From Carideicomes alvinocaridis (lineage in GTDB: Bacteria; Pseudomonadota; Alphaproteobacteria; Rhodobacterales; Rhodobacteraceae), in the NCBI GenBank assembly GCA_005473895.2, contig SRJI02000009.1, positions 62,001 to 126,000 of the forward strand: a stretch of 64,000 nt of DNA. Direction: 5' to 3'. Position numbers and translations under genes: made by a program. This document shows, in pieces, positions 54,961 through 62,490 of the stretch. Below the pieces are notes generated by a model. It did no database searches, was not told where the DNA came from, and saw only the letters and a list, made by a program, of their open reading frames with translations. Positions within the stretch are counted from its first letter, which is position 1. Each line of letters begins with the position of its first letter.

Positions 54961-55635
54961 ATGGCCGATCTTCCGGGCGACGGGGAGCTGACCTGCCAGG
55001 GCGCCGAGGTGCGGGCCGGGCCGAAGACCGGTCAGGGCCGCGTCCTGCTTCTGGCCTGCGGGGCGCTCGCGCGGGAGATACTTGCACTGTGCCGCGCAAA
55101 TGGCTGGGATCACTTCGATATTTCCTGTCTTCCGGCGATCCTGCACAATCACCCCGACCGGATCCCGCAGGCTGTCCGCGACGCGGTCGAGCGGCACCGG
55201 GCAGACTATGACCGGATCTTCGTGGTCTATGCGGATTGCGGCACCGGGGGCGGTCTGCAGCGGGTCTGCGACGAGCTGGGGGTGGAGATGCTGGAAGGCC
55301 CGCATTGCTATTCCTTTTTCGAAGGAAACCAGGCATTTGCGGCGCATAGTGAAACCGAGTTCACGGCAATCTACCTCACCGATTTCCTGGTCAGGCAGTT
55401 CGACGCTTTCCTGTGGAAACCCATGGGGTTGGACCGGCATCCTCAACTGCGGGACATGTATTTCGGTCACTACGAGAAACTGGTCTACCAGGCCCAGACG
55501 GACGACCCGACCCTGACCGAGAAGGCGCGCCGCTGCGCCGAACGGCTGGGCCTTGCCTTCGAGCGACGGTTTACCGGCTATGGCGACCTGGAGCGGGAGC
55601 TGGCGCGCGAGGCGCAAAAAACCCTCGCCCCTTAA
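54961..55635 (+). CDS. DUF1638 domain-containing protein
   Basis: Protein of 224 residues with no signal peptide. It has a Rossmann-like opening (VLLLACGALAREILALC) and conserved Cys/His/Asp segments CLPAILHNHPDRIPQAV, VYADCGTGGG and LEGPHCYSFFEGN, typical of DUF1638. Published fitness data in Phaeobacter inhibens link a DUF1638 gene to methionine synthesis with a split MetH, as I recall; it may help reactivate the corrinoid protein, which is inference. The GAGAGG at about 54946 precedes its ATG. It converges on the aminotransferase gene. Confidence 0.9.
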   Translation: MADLPGDGELTCQGAEVRAGPKTGQGRVLLLACGALAREILALCRANGWDHFDISCLPAILHNHPDRIPQAVRDAVERHRADYDRIFVVYADCGTGGGLQRVCDELGVEMLEGPHCYSFFEGNQAFAAHSETEFTAIYLTDFLVRQFDAFLWKPMGLDRHPQLRDMYFGHYEKLVYQAQTDDPTLTEKARRCAERLGLAFERRFTGYGDLERELAREAQKTLAP

Positions 55636-55702
55636 CCCGTCTTTAGGAACTTGCTGCCAGCCTGTCTGCAGGGGCCGGCGTCGGCATGGGCTCCTTCAGG
55701 CA

Positions 55703-55727
55703 GCAAGGGCGTTCCCCCCTCCCTTGC
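55703..55727. terminator. hairpin between DUF1638 and the aminotransferase gene
   Basis: GCAAGGG / CCCTTGC arms with an 11-base pyrimidine-rich loop, in the convergent 105-base gap. There is no long T-run. Confidence 0.45.
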
Positions 55728-55740
55728 GCCCGGCGGTCGA

Positions 55741-56901
55741 TCACTGATCGCCGCGTTGCCGGCGCCGGTCCATGAACGCCTTCAGGCGGCGCAGCCCTTC
55801 GGCGATATCCGCCGTGGAACGTGCATAGGAGAAACGCAGCGTCCCGGCCCCTCGCGCAGGGTCGAAATCCAGCCCCGGGGTCACCGCGACCCCGGCCTCG
55901 TCCAGGATCTCGCGCGCGAAGGCGAGGGAATCGTCGGTGATGTCGCTCACATCGGCGTAGACATAGAAGGCCCCGTCGGGCGGCGCGATGCGGGTAAAGC
56001 CGGCCTCGGGCAGGCCTTCCAGCATCAGGCGGCGGTTCTCGGCATAGACGGCAAGGTTCGCCTCCAGCTCCTCGCCGCAATCGAGGGCGGCCAGCGCCGC
56101 GACCTGGGCCGCATGGGGCGGGCAGATGAAAAGGTTCTGCGCCAGCCGCTCCACCTGCCGCAGATGCGCCTCGGGCACCACCATCCAGCCGATGCGCCAG
56201 CCGGTCATGGAGAAATACTTGGAGAAGGAGTTGATCACGTAGACATCGTCCGAGACTTCCAGCGCGCTTACCGCCTTCGCCTCGTATTCGATCCCGTGAT
56301 AGATCTCGTCCGAGATGAAGGCCGCGCCCGCCGCCTCCGTCGCCTCGATCAGCGCGGCGAGGTCGGAGCGGCCCAGCATCGTGCCGGACGGGTTCGCCGG
56401 CGAGGCGACGAGCAACCCGTCGAGCCGGTGGTCGGCCACGTCCTGCGCCACCGGCTGGTAGCGATTGGCAAGCGTCGTGGGAATGTCCACCGGCGCCAGG
56501 TCGAGCGCGCGGAGGATCTGCCGGTAGGACGGGTAGCCCGGCGCACCGATCCCCACCCGGGCGCCGGCATCGAAGAGCGCGGTGAAGGACAGGATGAAGG
56601 CACCGGAAGAGCCCGGCGTCACCACGACCCGCCGCGGATCAAGGTCGATGCCGTACCATTCGCCGTAAAGCCGGGCGATGCGCTGCCGCAGGGCCGGCAG
56701 GCCAAGCGCCACGGTATAGCCCAGCGGCTGCTCTTCCATGGCGCGGGCCAGGGCCGACCGCGCACCGGCAGGCGCAGGGGTGCCGGGCTGGCCCACCTCC
56801 ATGTGGATGATCGACCGGCCCGCCGCCTCGGCGGAGGCCGCCGCTTCCATCACGTCCATCACAATGAAGGGATCGACCGCCCCGCGCCTTGAGATCCGCA
56901 T
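55741..56901 (-). CDS. class I/II pyridoxal-phosphate aminotransferase
   Basis: Enzyme of 386 residues. GSSGAFILSFTALFDAG binds the cofactor phosphate, GAPGYPSYRQ and ASPANPSGTML are typical, and the PLP lysine is in NSFSKYFSMTGWRIG near residue 223. The start at 56901 gives MRISRRGAVDPFIVMDVM; 9 more residues upstream are less likely. The sequence belongs to the aspartate/aromatic aminotransferase-like group; substrate cannot be fixed. It is divergent from the DsbA-like gene with a 279-base gap. Confidence 0.92.
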   Translation of the reverse strand: MRISRRGAVDPFIVMDVMEAAASAEAAGRSIIHMEVGQPGTPAPAGARSALARAMEEQPLGYTVALGLPALRQRIARLYGEWYGIDLDPRRVVVTPGSSGAFILSFTALFDAGARVGIGAPGYPSYRQILRALDLAPVDIPTTLANRYQPVAQDVADHRLDGLLVASPANPSGTMLGRSDLAALIEATEAAGAAFISDEIYHGIEYEAKAVSALEVSDDVYVINSFSKYFSMTGWRIGWMVVPEAHLRQVERLAQNLFICPPHAAQVAALAALDCGEELEANLAVYAENRRLMLEGLPEAGFTRIAPPDGAFYVYADVSDITDDSLAFAREILDEAGVAVTPGLDFDPARGAGTLRFSYARSTADIAEGLRRLKAFMDRRRQRGDQ

Positions 56902-57180
56902 GCCAATTTCCCAGTCTGTTCGCGCCACTTGTCACAAGGGCCGCCCGGAAGGTCAATGCGGCCCGCCCCGCCTCTGCCGCTTGGCAAGCCGCCCGAGATA
57001 TGGTCAGTGAACCCCGGACCGACCCGCCATCACCGGGCGGACAGCCGGGCCCGGCCGAGGCCGGCGCGCCCGGCGCGCCCGGCCCGATCGCCTGACCGCG
57101 GTCGCCCGACCGATGACAGAGACACGACGCCCGAAAACCCGACCACAGAAACCCGACGACCAGACCGGAGAGAGCACGAC
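56902..57180. other. divergent gap between the aminotransferase and DsbA-like genes
   Basis: Contains a near-tandem GC-rich repeat (CGGCGCGCC twice, about 57058-57080) within a region able to fold strongly, and repeated CCCGAC motifs near 57130-57165. No gene or known RNA is recognised. Confidence 0.4.
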
Positions 57181-57933
57181 ATGAACCGCCTGATCCCCGC
57201 CGCCGTGAGCCTCGGGCTTGCCCTGCCCCTGCCCGCCATGGCCACGGACCTCACCGAGATGACCGACGGCGAACGCGCGGCGTTCCGGCAGGAGGTGCGC
57301 GCCTACCTGCTCGACAATCCCGAGGTGATCATGGAGGCGGTCGACCAGCTGCGGCAGCAGGAAGAGGCCGCCGCCGCCGACCAGGACGTGACCCTTGTTC
57401 AGACCAATGCCCAGGCGATCTACGACGACGGCTTCTCCTGGGTCGGCGGCAACCCGGAGGGCGACGTGACCGTGGTGGAATTCCTCGACTACCGCTGCGG
57501 CTACTGCCGCAAGGCCTATGACGAGGTGAACGAGCTGGTGCAGAGCGACGGCAATATCCGCTTCGTCGTCAAGGAATTGCCGATCCTGGGCGAGGCCTCG
57601 CTCACCTCGTCGCGCTTTGCCATCGCGGTCAAGCAGCTGGAGGGCGACGCGGCCTATGAGGGCGTCCACGACGCGCTGATGACCTACAAGGGCGAAGTGA
57701 CGGAGCCCGCGCTGCGCCGGCTGGCCGGGACCTACGGGCTCGACGCCGACGCGGTGCTCGACCACATGCAGAGCGACGAGGTCGCCGAGGAAATCGCGCA
57801 GACCCGCGCGCTGGCGCAGCGGCTGCAGATCAGCGGCACGCCCACCTTCGTCATGGGCGACCAGATGCTGCGCGGCTACGCCCCGCTCGACGTCATGCGC
57901 GAGATCGTCGCGAACGAGCGCGCCGACGGCTGA
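57181..57933 (+). CDS. DsbA-family (ScsC-like) periplasmic thiol oxidoreductase
   Basis: Exported thioredoxin-fold protein of 250 residues. The signal peptide is residues 1-21 (ending AMA). A helical N-terminal stalk (about 25-75) precedes the thioredoxin domain, with active-site CGYC (Cys106 and Cys109) in FLDYRCGYCRK and the cis-Pro in ISGTPTFVMG near 220. The stalk and CGYC site resemble ScsC and Com1-type proteins, which isomerise or oxidise disulfides. A 20-base gap separates it from the glycosyltransferase-like gene, so they may be co-transcribed. Confidence 0.92.
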   Translation: MNRLIPAAVSLGLALPLPAMATDLTEMTDGERAAFRQEVRAYLLDNPEVIMEAVDQLRQQEEAAAADQDVTLVQTNAQAIYDDGFSWVGGNPEGDVTVVEFLDYRCGYCRKAYDEVNELVQSDGNIRFVVKELPILGEASLTSSRFAIAVKQLEGDAAYEGVHDALMTYKGEVTEPALRRLAGTYGLDADAVLDHMQSDEVAEEIAQTRALAQRLQISGTPTFVMGDQMLRGYAPLDVMREIVANERADG

Positions 57934-57953
57934 CGGCGGACGGCGCGCGGGTA

Positions 57954-58970
57954 ATGGCAGGAGACGGGGTAACAAGCCGCGAAGGCCACCGCGCCTTCAA
58001 CGTGATGATCGTCGCCCAGGCGGGGCGGCTGCAATATGAGGCGGTGCTCTTCGCCGCCTCCTTCGCCCGCAGCAATCCCGACTTCCCCGGACGGCTGTTC
58101 GTGGCGGAGCCGCAGCCCGGCCCGCTCTGGCCCGAGGATCCGCGCATCTCCGACCCGCGGATCCGCAGCCTGCTGACCGAGCTGGGGGCCGAGATCCTGC
58201 CCTTCGAGTCCCGCGCCTTCGGGGCCGCCTACCCCCAAGGCAACAAGATCGAGGCGCTGCTGGCCCTGCCCGAGGGCGAGCCCTTTCTCTTCCTCGACAC
58301 CGACACGCTGGTGCTGGACGACCTCATGGCCGTGCCCTTCGACTTCGACCGCCCCTCCGCCTCGCTGCGGCGCGAGGGGACCTGGCCGAAGATCGAGCTC
58401 TACGGGCCGGGCTACACGGAGATCTGGCGCGCGCTCTACGACCGGTTCGGGCTGGATTTCGAGCGCTCGCTCGACCTGACCCAGCCGGACGAGCACTGGC
58501 GCCGCTACCTCTATTACAATGCCGGGTTCTTCTACTTCCGCTGTCCGCGCATCTTCGGCGAGCGTTTCCTGCGCTATGCCACGGAGATCCGCGACGACCC
58601 GCCCCAGGCCCTGGTCTGCCAGAGCCTCGACCCCTGGCTCGACCAGGTGGCGCTGCCGCTGGTGATCCATGCGCTGGGCGGCGGCTACGGCGCGCTGGAG
58701 GAGGGCTGGATGGACGGCCGCACCACCTGCCATTACCGCCTGCTGCCGCTGCTCTATGCCCGCGAAAGCGACGCGGTGGTCGACCTGCTGGAAGAGATCG
58801 CCGCCCCCAACCCGATCAAGAAGGTGCTGAAAGGCTACGAGCCCTTCCTGCACATGATCTATCACGGGCGCGGCCGGAAGGCGCGGGCGCTCTTCGATCG
58901 GGACGACCTGCCCCGCAAGGAGGCCAATTTGCGCAACCAACTGCGCAAGGCCGGCTACTGGGAGCGCTGA
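57954..58970 (+). CDS. uncharacterised GT-A-type glycosyltransferase-like protein
   Basis: Soluble protein of 338 residues. It has a nucleotide-sugar-type opening (FNVMIVAQAGRLQYEAV), an acidic metal-site-like FLFLDTDTLVLDD (Asp-x-Asp near 105-107), and a YYNAGFFYFRCPRIFGERF segment that resembles glycogenin/GT8-type acceptor regions. The rest is unassigned. It has no membrane segment. The start is ATG at 57954, overlapping no strong ribosome-binding site; a later Met (MIVAQ) is possible. It converges on the AEC transporter gene with 3 bases between. A hypothetical protein of this kind is not something I can name. Confidence 0.6.
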   Translation: MAGDGVTSREGHRAFNVMIVAQAGRLQYEAVLFAASFARSNPDFPGRLFVAEPQPGPLWPEDPRISDPRIRSLLTELGAEILPFESRAFGAAYPQGNKIEALLALPEGEPFLFLDTDTLVLDDLMAVPFDFDRPSASLRREGTWPKIELYGPGYTEIWRALYDRFGLDFERSLDLTQPDEHWRRYLYYNAGFFYFRCPRIFGERFLRYATEIRDDPPQALVCQSLDPWLDQVALPLVIHALGGGYGALEEGWMDGRTTCHYRLLPLLYARESDAVVDLLEEIAAPNPIKKVLKGYEPFLHMIYHGRGRKARALFDRDDLPRKEANLRNQLRKAGYWER

Positions 58971-58973
58971 GGC

Positions 58974-59888
58974 TCAGCCGGCGCCCAGCAACGCCAGCAC
59001 CACCGGAATGGTCAGCACCGCCGCCATGGTCTGCGCCGTGACCAGCCCGGCCATCAGCTCTCCGTCCCCGCCGAGCTGCCGGGTCAGGACATAGGCGGTG
59101 GGCGCAGTGGGGATGGCGGCGAAGATCACCAGGACCAGCGCCTCCGCCCCGCCCAGGCCGAAGAGCAGGCCCATCCCCGCCGCCAGCACCGGCATCGCCA
59201 GCAGGCGCAGGGCCGAGACGCCGGCGAGCGTCGCCACCTCGCGCCGCAGCGCCTCGGGCCGCAGGGCGGCGCCCACGCAGAGCAGGCCCAGCGGCAGGCT
59301 GGATTGCGCGAGCAGGTCGAGGAAGCGGCCGATCCCCCAGGGCAGCCCGGTGCCCGCCAGGGCCAGCACGATCCCGGCCATGCAGGCGAGGATCAGCGGG
59401 TTGGTCAGGATCGGGCGCAAAAGCCCCCAGAGCCCGCGCCCGCCGCCGCCTCCGGTCAGCGCGAGGACCGACAGGACGTTGACCAGCGGCACGCCGATGG
59501 CCAGCAGCACCGCCGCCCGGCCCAGCCCGTCGCTGCCCAGCAGGCTCGCCGTGATGGCAAGGCCCAGATAGGTGTTGAACCGCACCACGCCCTGCAGCAC
59601 CGGGCCGAACCGCGCGGGCCCCGTGGGTCGCAGCCTGCGGGCCGCGAGGACCAGCGCCGCCGCCGCGAGGATCGTCGCCACCTCCGCCCCGCCCATGCGT
59701 AGCAGGGCCGGATCGTCGAGCGGCGCATCGGCCAGGTGCGAGACCAGCAGCGCCGGGAACAGCAGGACGTAATTGATCCGCTCCGCCGCCGGCCAGAACC
59801 CGCGATCCGGAATGCCGGCCCGGGCCAGCACGAATCCCAGGCAGATCAGCGCGAAGAGCGGCCAGATCGTCAGCAGCAGCATCGACAT
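58974..59888 (-). CDS. AEC (auxin efflux carrier)-family transporter
   Basis: Membrane carrier of 304 residues with about ten hydrophobic helices in two repeats. The opening LLLTIWPLFALICLGFVLARAG and the internal NTYLGLAITASLLG and PLGLLCVGAALRPEAL segments are typical of bacterial AEC proteins, which export organic anions such as malate or other small acids. I start at 59888 (MSMLLLTI); 13 upstream residues are unsupported. The substrate cannot be read. Confidence 0.88.
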   Translation of the reverse strand: MSMLLLTIWPLFALICLGFVLARAGIPDRGFWPAAERINYVLLFPALLVSHLADAPLDDPALLRMGGAEVATILAAAALVLAARRLRPTGPARFGPVLQGVVRFNTYLGLAITASLLGSDGLGRAAVLLAIGVPLVNVLSVLALTGGGGGRGLWGLLRPILTNPLILACMAGIVLALAGTGLPWGIGRFLDLLAQSSLPLGLLCVGAALRPEALRREVATLAGVSALRLLAMPVLAAGMGLLFGLGGAEALVLVIFAAIPTAPTAYVLTRQLGGDGELMAGLVTAQTMAAVLTIPVVLALLGAG

Positions 59889-60190
59889 CCCCGCTGCCGC
59901 GGCTCTCGCAGCCTTGGCAGGCCGCAAAGCCCTGCACGACCCGCCACTCTCGCCGAGGACCGATGAGACGCCCGGCGCAATGTCATGCGCCCCTGTTGCG
60001 AAGGATGGAAAATCAAGCGCCTGCCGCCACGTCTGCCTCAGCCCGTCCTCCTCTTAGGCCAGCCGTAGCAGAGGGCCAAGCCCCCGCCGCCCCCGCCATG
60101 CCGCGTGCCCTGCCCGGTCCCGGCCTATTCCATTGCGGCGCGCGCATCGCTTGCCGTAAGACGATCCCGACGCAACCAAGGGAGGCTTCC

Positions 60191-61480
60191 ATGTCCGACA
60201 CCCCGTCCTACGGCTTCGACACATTGCAGATCCACGCGGGCAGCCAGCCCGACCCGGCCACCGGCGCCCGGCAGACCCCGATCTACCAGACCACCGCCTA
60301 TGTCTTCCGCGACGCCGATCACGCGGCGGCGCTGTTCAACCTGCAGGAAGTGGGCTTCATCTATTCCCGCCTGACCAACCCGACCGTCGCCGTGCTGCAG
60401 GAACGCATGGCCACGCTCGAGGGCGGCGCGGGCGCGGTCTGCTGCTCGTCGGGCCACGCGGCGCAGATCATGGCGCTGTTCCCGCTGATGGGGCCGGGCC
60501 GGAACGTGGTGGTCTCCACCCGGCTCTATGGCGGCTCGATCACCCAGTTCAGCCAGACCATCAAGCGCTTCGGCTGGTCGGCCACCTTCGTGGATTTCGA
60601 CGATACCGACGCGGTCAAGGCGGCGATCGACGAGGACACCCGCGCGATCTTCTGCGAATCCGTCGCGAACCCGGGCGGCTACATCACCGATCTCGACGCG
60701 ATCGCGGCCATCGCCGACGCGGCCGGCCTGCCGCTGATCGTCGACAACACCTCGGCCACCCCCTATCTCTGCCGCCCGATCGAGCATGGCGCTACGCTGG
60801 TCGTGCATTCCATGACCAAGTACCTGACGGGCAACGGCACCGTGACCGGCGGCGTGGTGGTGGATTCGGGCAAGTTCGACTGGTCCGCCAGCGACAAGTT
60901 CCCCTCGCTCTCCGAACCCGAGCCCGCCTATCACGGCCTGAAGTTCCACGAGACCTTCGGCCCGCTGGCCTTCACCTTCCACGGCATCGCCATCGGGCTG
61001 CGCGACCTCGGCATGACCCTGAACCCGCAGGCCGCGCATTACACGCTGATGGGGATCGAGACCCTGTCGCTGCGCATGCAGCGCCACGTGGAGAACGCGG
61101 AAAAGATCGCCAACTGGCTCGAGGGCCACGACGCGGTCTCCGGCGTGACCTATGCCGGGCTGGAAAGCTCGCCCTGGCACGACCGGGTCGCCCGGATCTG
61201 CCCCAAGGGCGCCGGCGGGCTGTTCACCGTCCAGCTCAAGGGCGGCTACGAGAGCTGCGTGAAGTTCGTCGATTCGCTGAACCTTTTCAGCCACGTGGCG
61301 AATCTGGGCGACACGCGCAGCCTGGTGATCCACTCCGCCTCCACCACCCACCGGCAGCTCACCGAAGAGCAGCAGGTCGCCGCGGGCGCCGGGCCGGACG
61401 TGGTGCGGATTTCCATCGGGATCGAGGATGCGGACGACCTGATCCGCGACCTGGACCAGGCGCTGAAAGCCTCGGCCTGA
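60191..61480 (+). CDS. metY: O-acetylhomoserine aminocarboxypropyltransferase
   Basis: PLP enzyme of 429 residues that makes homocysteine (or methionine) from O-acetylhomoserine and sulfide. It opens YGFDTLQIHAG. The PLP Lys is in HSMTKYLTGNGTVTGG near residue 205, with YSRLTNPTVAVLQERMA and CSSGHAAQI also typical. GGGAGG at 60179-60184 fixes the ATG at 60191. It belongs to the same methionine route that the split synthase completes. A bidirectional terminator follows at 61530. I see no SAM riboswitch in its leader. Confidence 0.95.
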   Translation: MSDTPSYGFDTLQIHAGSQPDPATGARQTPIYQTTAYVFRDADHAAALFNLQEVGFIYSRLTNPTVAVLQERMATLEGGAGAVCCSSGHAAQIMALFPLMGPGRNVVVSTRLYGGSITQFSQTIKRFGWSATFVDFDDTDAVKAAIDEDTRAIFCESVANPGGYITDLDAIAAIADAAGLPLIVDNTSATPYLCRPIEHGATLVVHSMTKYLTGNGTVTGGVVVDSGKFDWSASDKFPSLSEPEPAYHGLKFHETFGPLAFTFHGIAIGLRDLGMTLNPQAAHYTLMGIETLSLRMQRHVENAEKIANWLEGHDAVSGVTYAGLESSPWHDRVARICPKGAGGLFTVQLKGGYESCVKFVDSLNLFSHVANLGDTRSLVIHSASTTHRQLTEEQQVAAGAGPDVVRISIGIEDADDLIRDLDQALKASA

Positions 61481-61529
61481 GCCGGACGATCCGGCATGGG
61501 CCCTTGGCGGGGCCTGACGCAATAAAGAA

Positions 61530-61562
61530 GGGCGGCCCGGGATCTCCGGGCCGCCCTTTCCT
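61530..61562. terminator. bidirectional terminator between metY and the SIMPL gene
   Basis: Perfect 11-bp stem GGGCGGCCCGG / CCGGGCCGCCC with a 5-base loop, followed by TTTCCTT on the plus strand and TTCTTTATT on the minus strand. It sits between two converging genes. Confidence 0.88.
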
Positions 61563-61570
61563 TGTTCCGG

Positions 61571-62317
61571 TCACTCGGCCGGGGCGTCGCCCGCGATGCC
61601 GAAGACCATGTCGATATCGGCGCTGATGGTGATCTCGCCCGGCGCCACCGGCGCGCTGTCGCCCGCGCGGGCAAAAGCGGCCTCCATCATCGGGCGGGGA
61701 TAACCGCCGCCATTCCCCGGCTCGGAGATGGCGCGGATCTCGCCCAGCTTCACCCCGGCCGCCTCGGCATAAAGCTCGGCCCTGGCGCGCGCATCCTCGA
61801 CCGCGCGGCGCCGGGCCTCGTCGGTCACCGGATCCGGGTCCTGCAGGGTCAGCTGAAGCCCGTTGAGCCGGTTCGCGCCGTCGGCCACCACCGCCGACAT
61901 CACCTCGCCCAGCCGGTCCAGTTCGCGGACGCGGACGGTCACGGTCTGGGTCGCCTCGTAGCCGGTGATCGCCCGTTCGCCGTACTCGTTCGGCCGGTCG
62001 GACCAGACGGGGTTGAGCGAGATCTGGCTGGTCTGCACGTCGCGCTCCGCGATCCCTTCGCCGGTCAGCCGCTCGAGGATGCGGGCGGCCACGTCGGAGG
62101 CCGCGTCCATCGCCGCCTGGGGCTCGGCCGATTGCTCGGTCACGCCGAGTTGAAGCACGCCCATGTCGGGCACCGTCTCCACCTCGCCATGGCCGGTCAC
62201 GGTGATATGCCGCATCGCCTGGGCGGGGCCTTGCATGCCGTCCTGGGCCTGCGCGGGCAGCGTCGCGGCCCCCGCCGCGAGGCCCGCCGCCAGGGCGCAG
62301 CTCTTGAGGATTCTCAT
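61571..62317 (-). CDS. SIMPL (DUF541) domain-containing periplasmic protein
   Basis: Exported protein of 248 residues. The signal peptide is about 1-24 (cut after AQA). The DUF541/SIMPL domain fills the rest, with ITVTGHGEVETVPDMGVLQLGV near 33, QTSQISLNPVWSD near 100, and QLTLQDPDPVTDEARRRAVEDARARAELYAEAAG near 176. The family is widespread and includes periplasmic stress proteins, but its role is unclear. It converges on metY. Confidence 0.9.
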   Translation of the reverse strand: MRILKSCALAAGLAAGAATLPAQAQDGMQGPAQAMRHITVTGHGEVETVPDMGVLQLGVTEQSAEPQAAMDAASDVAARILERLTGEGIAERDVQTSQISLNPVWSDRPNEYGERAITGYEATQTVTVRVRELDRLGEVMSAVVADGANRLNGLQLTLQDPDPVTDEARRRAVEDARARAELYAEAAGVKLGEIRAISEPGNGGGYPRPMMEAAFARAGDSAPVAPGEITISADIDMVFGIAGDAPAE

Positions 62318-62490
62318 TGCATTCTCCTGTGTTGCTCGCGCAAAGGATTGCCGCCCGCGAGGCCCGCGATCAAGCCCGTGCCGGGCGCTGGCGGGCCGGC
62401 CGGGTTTCCCTCGGCGGGAACCTGCTGTAAGGTTCAGACCGGTTGGAAAATCGCTCCCCCAGCCCGTGGTAGGATGCTAGAGCCCTGTGG

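Noticed and set aside
60000-60190. SAM-II or SAM/SAH riboswitch before metY
   Set aside because: I could not find the conserved core sequences of either class.
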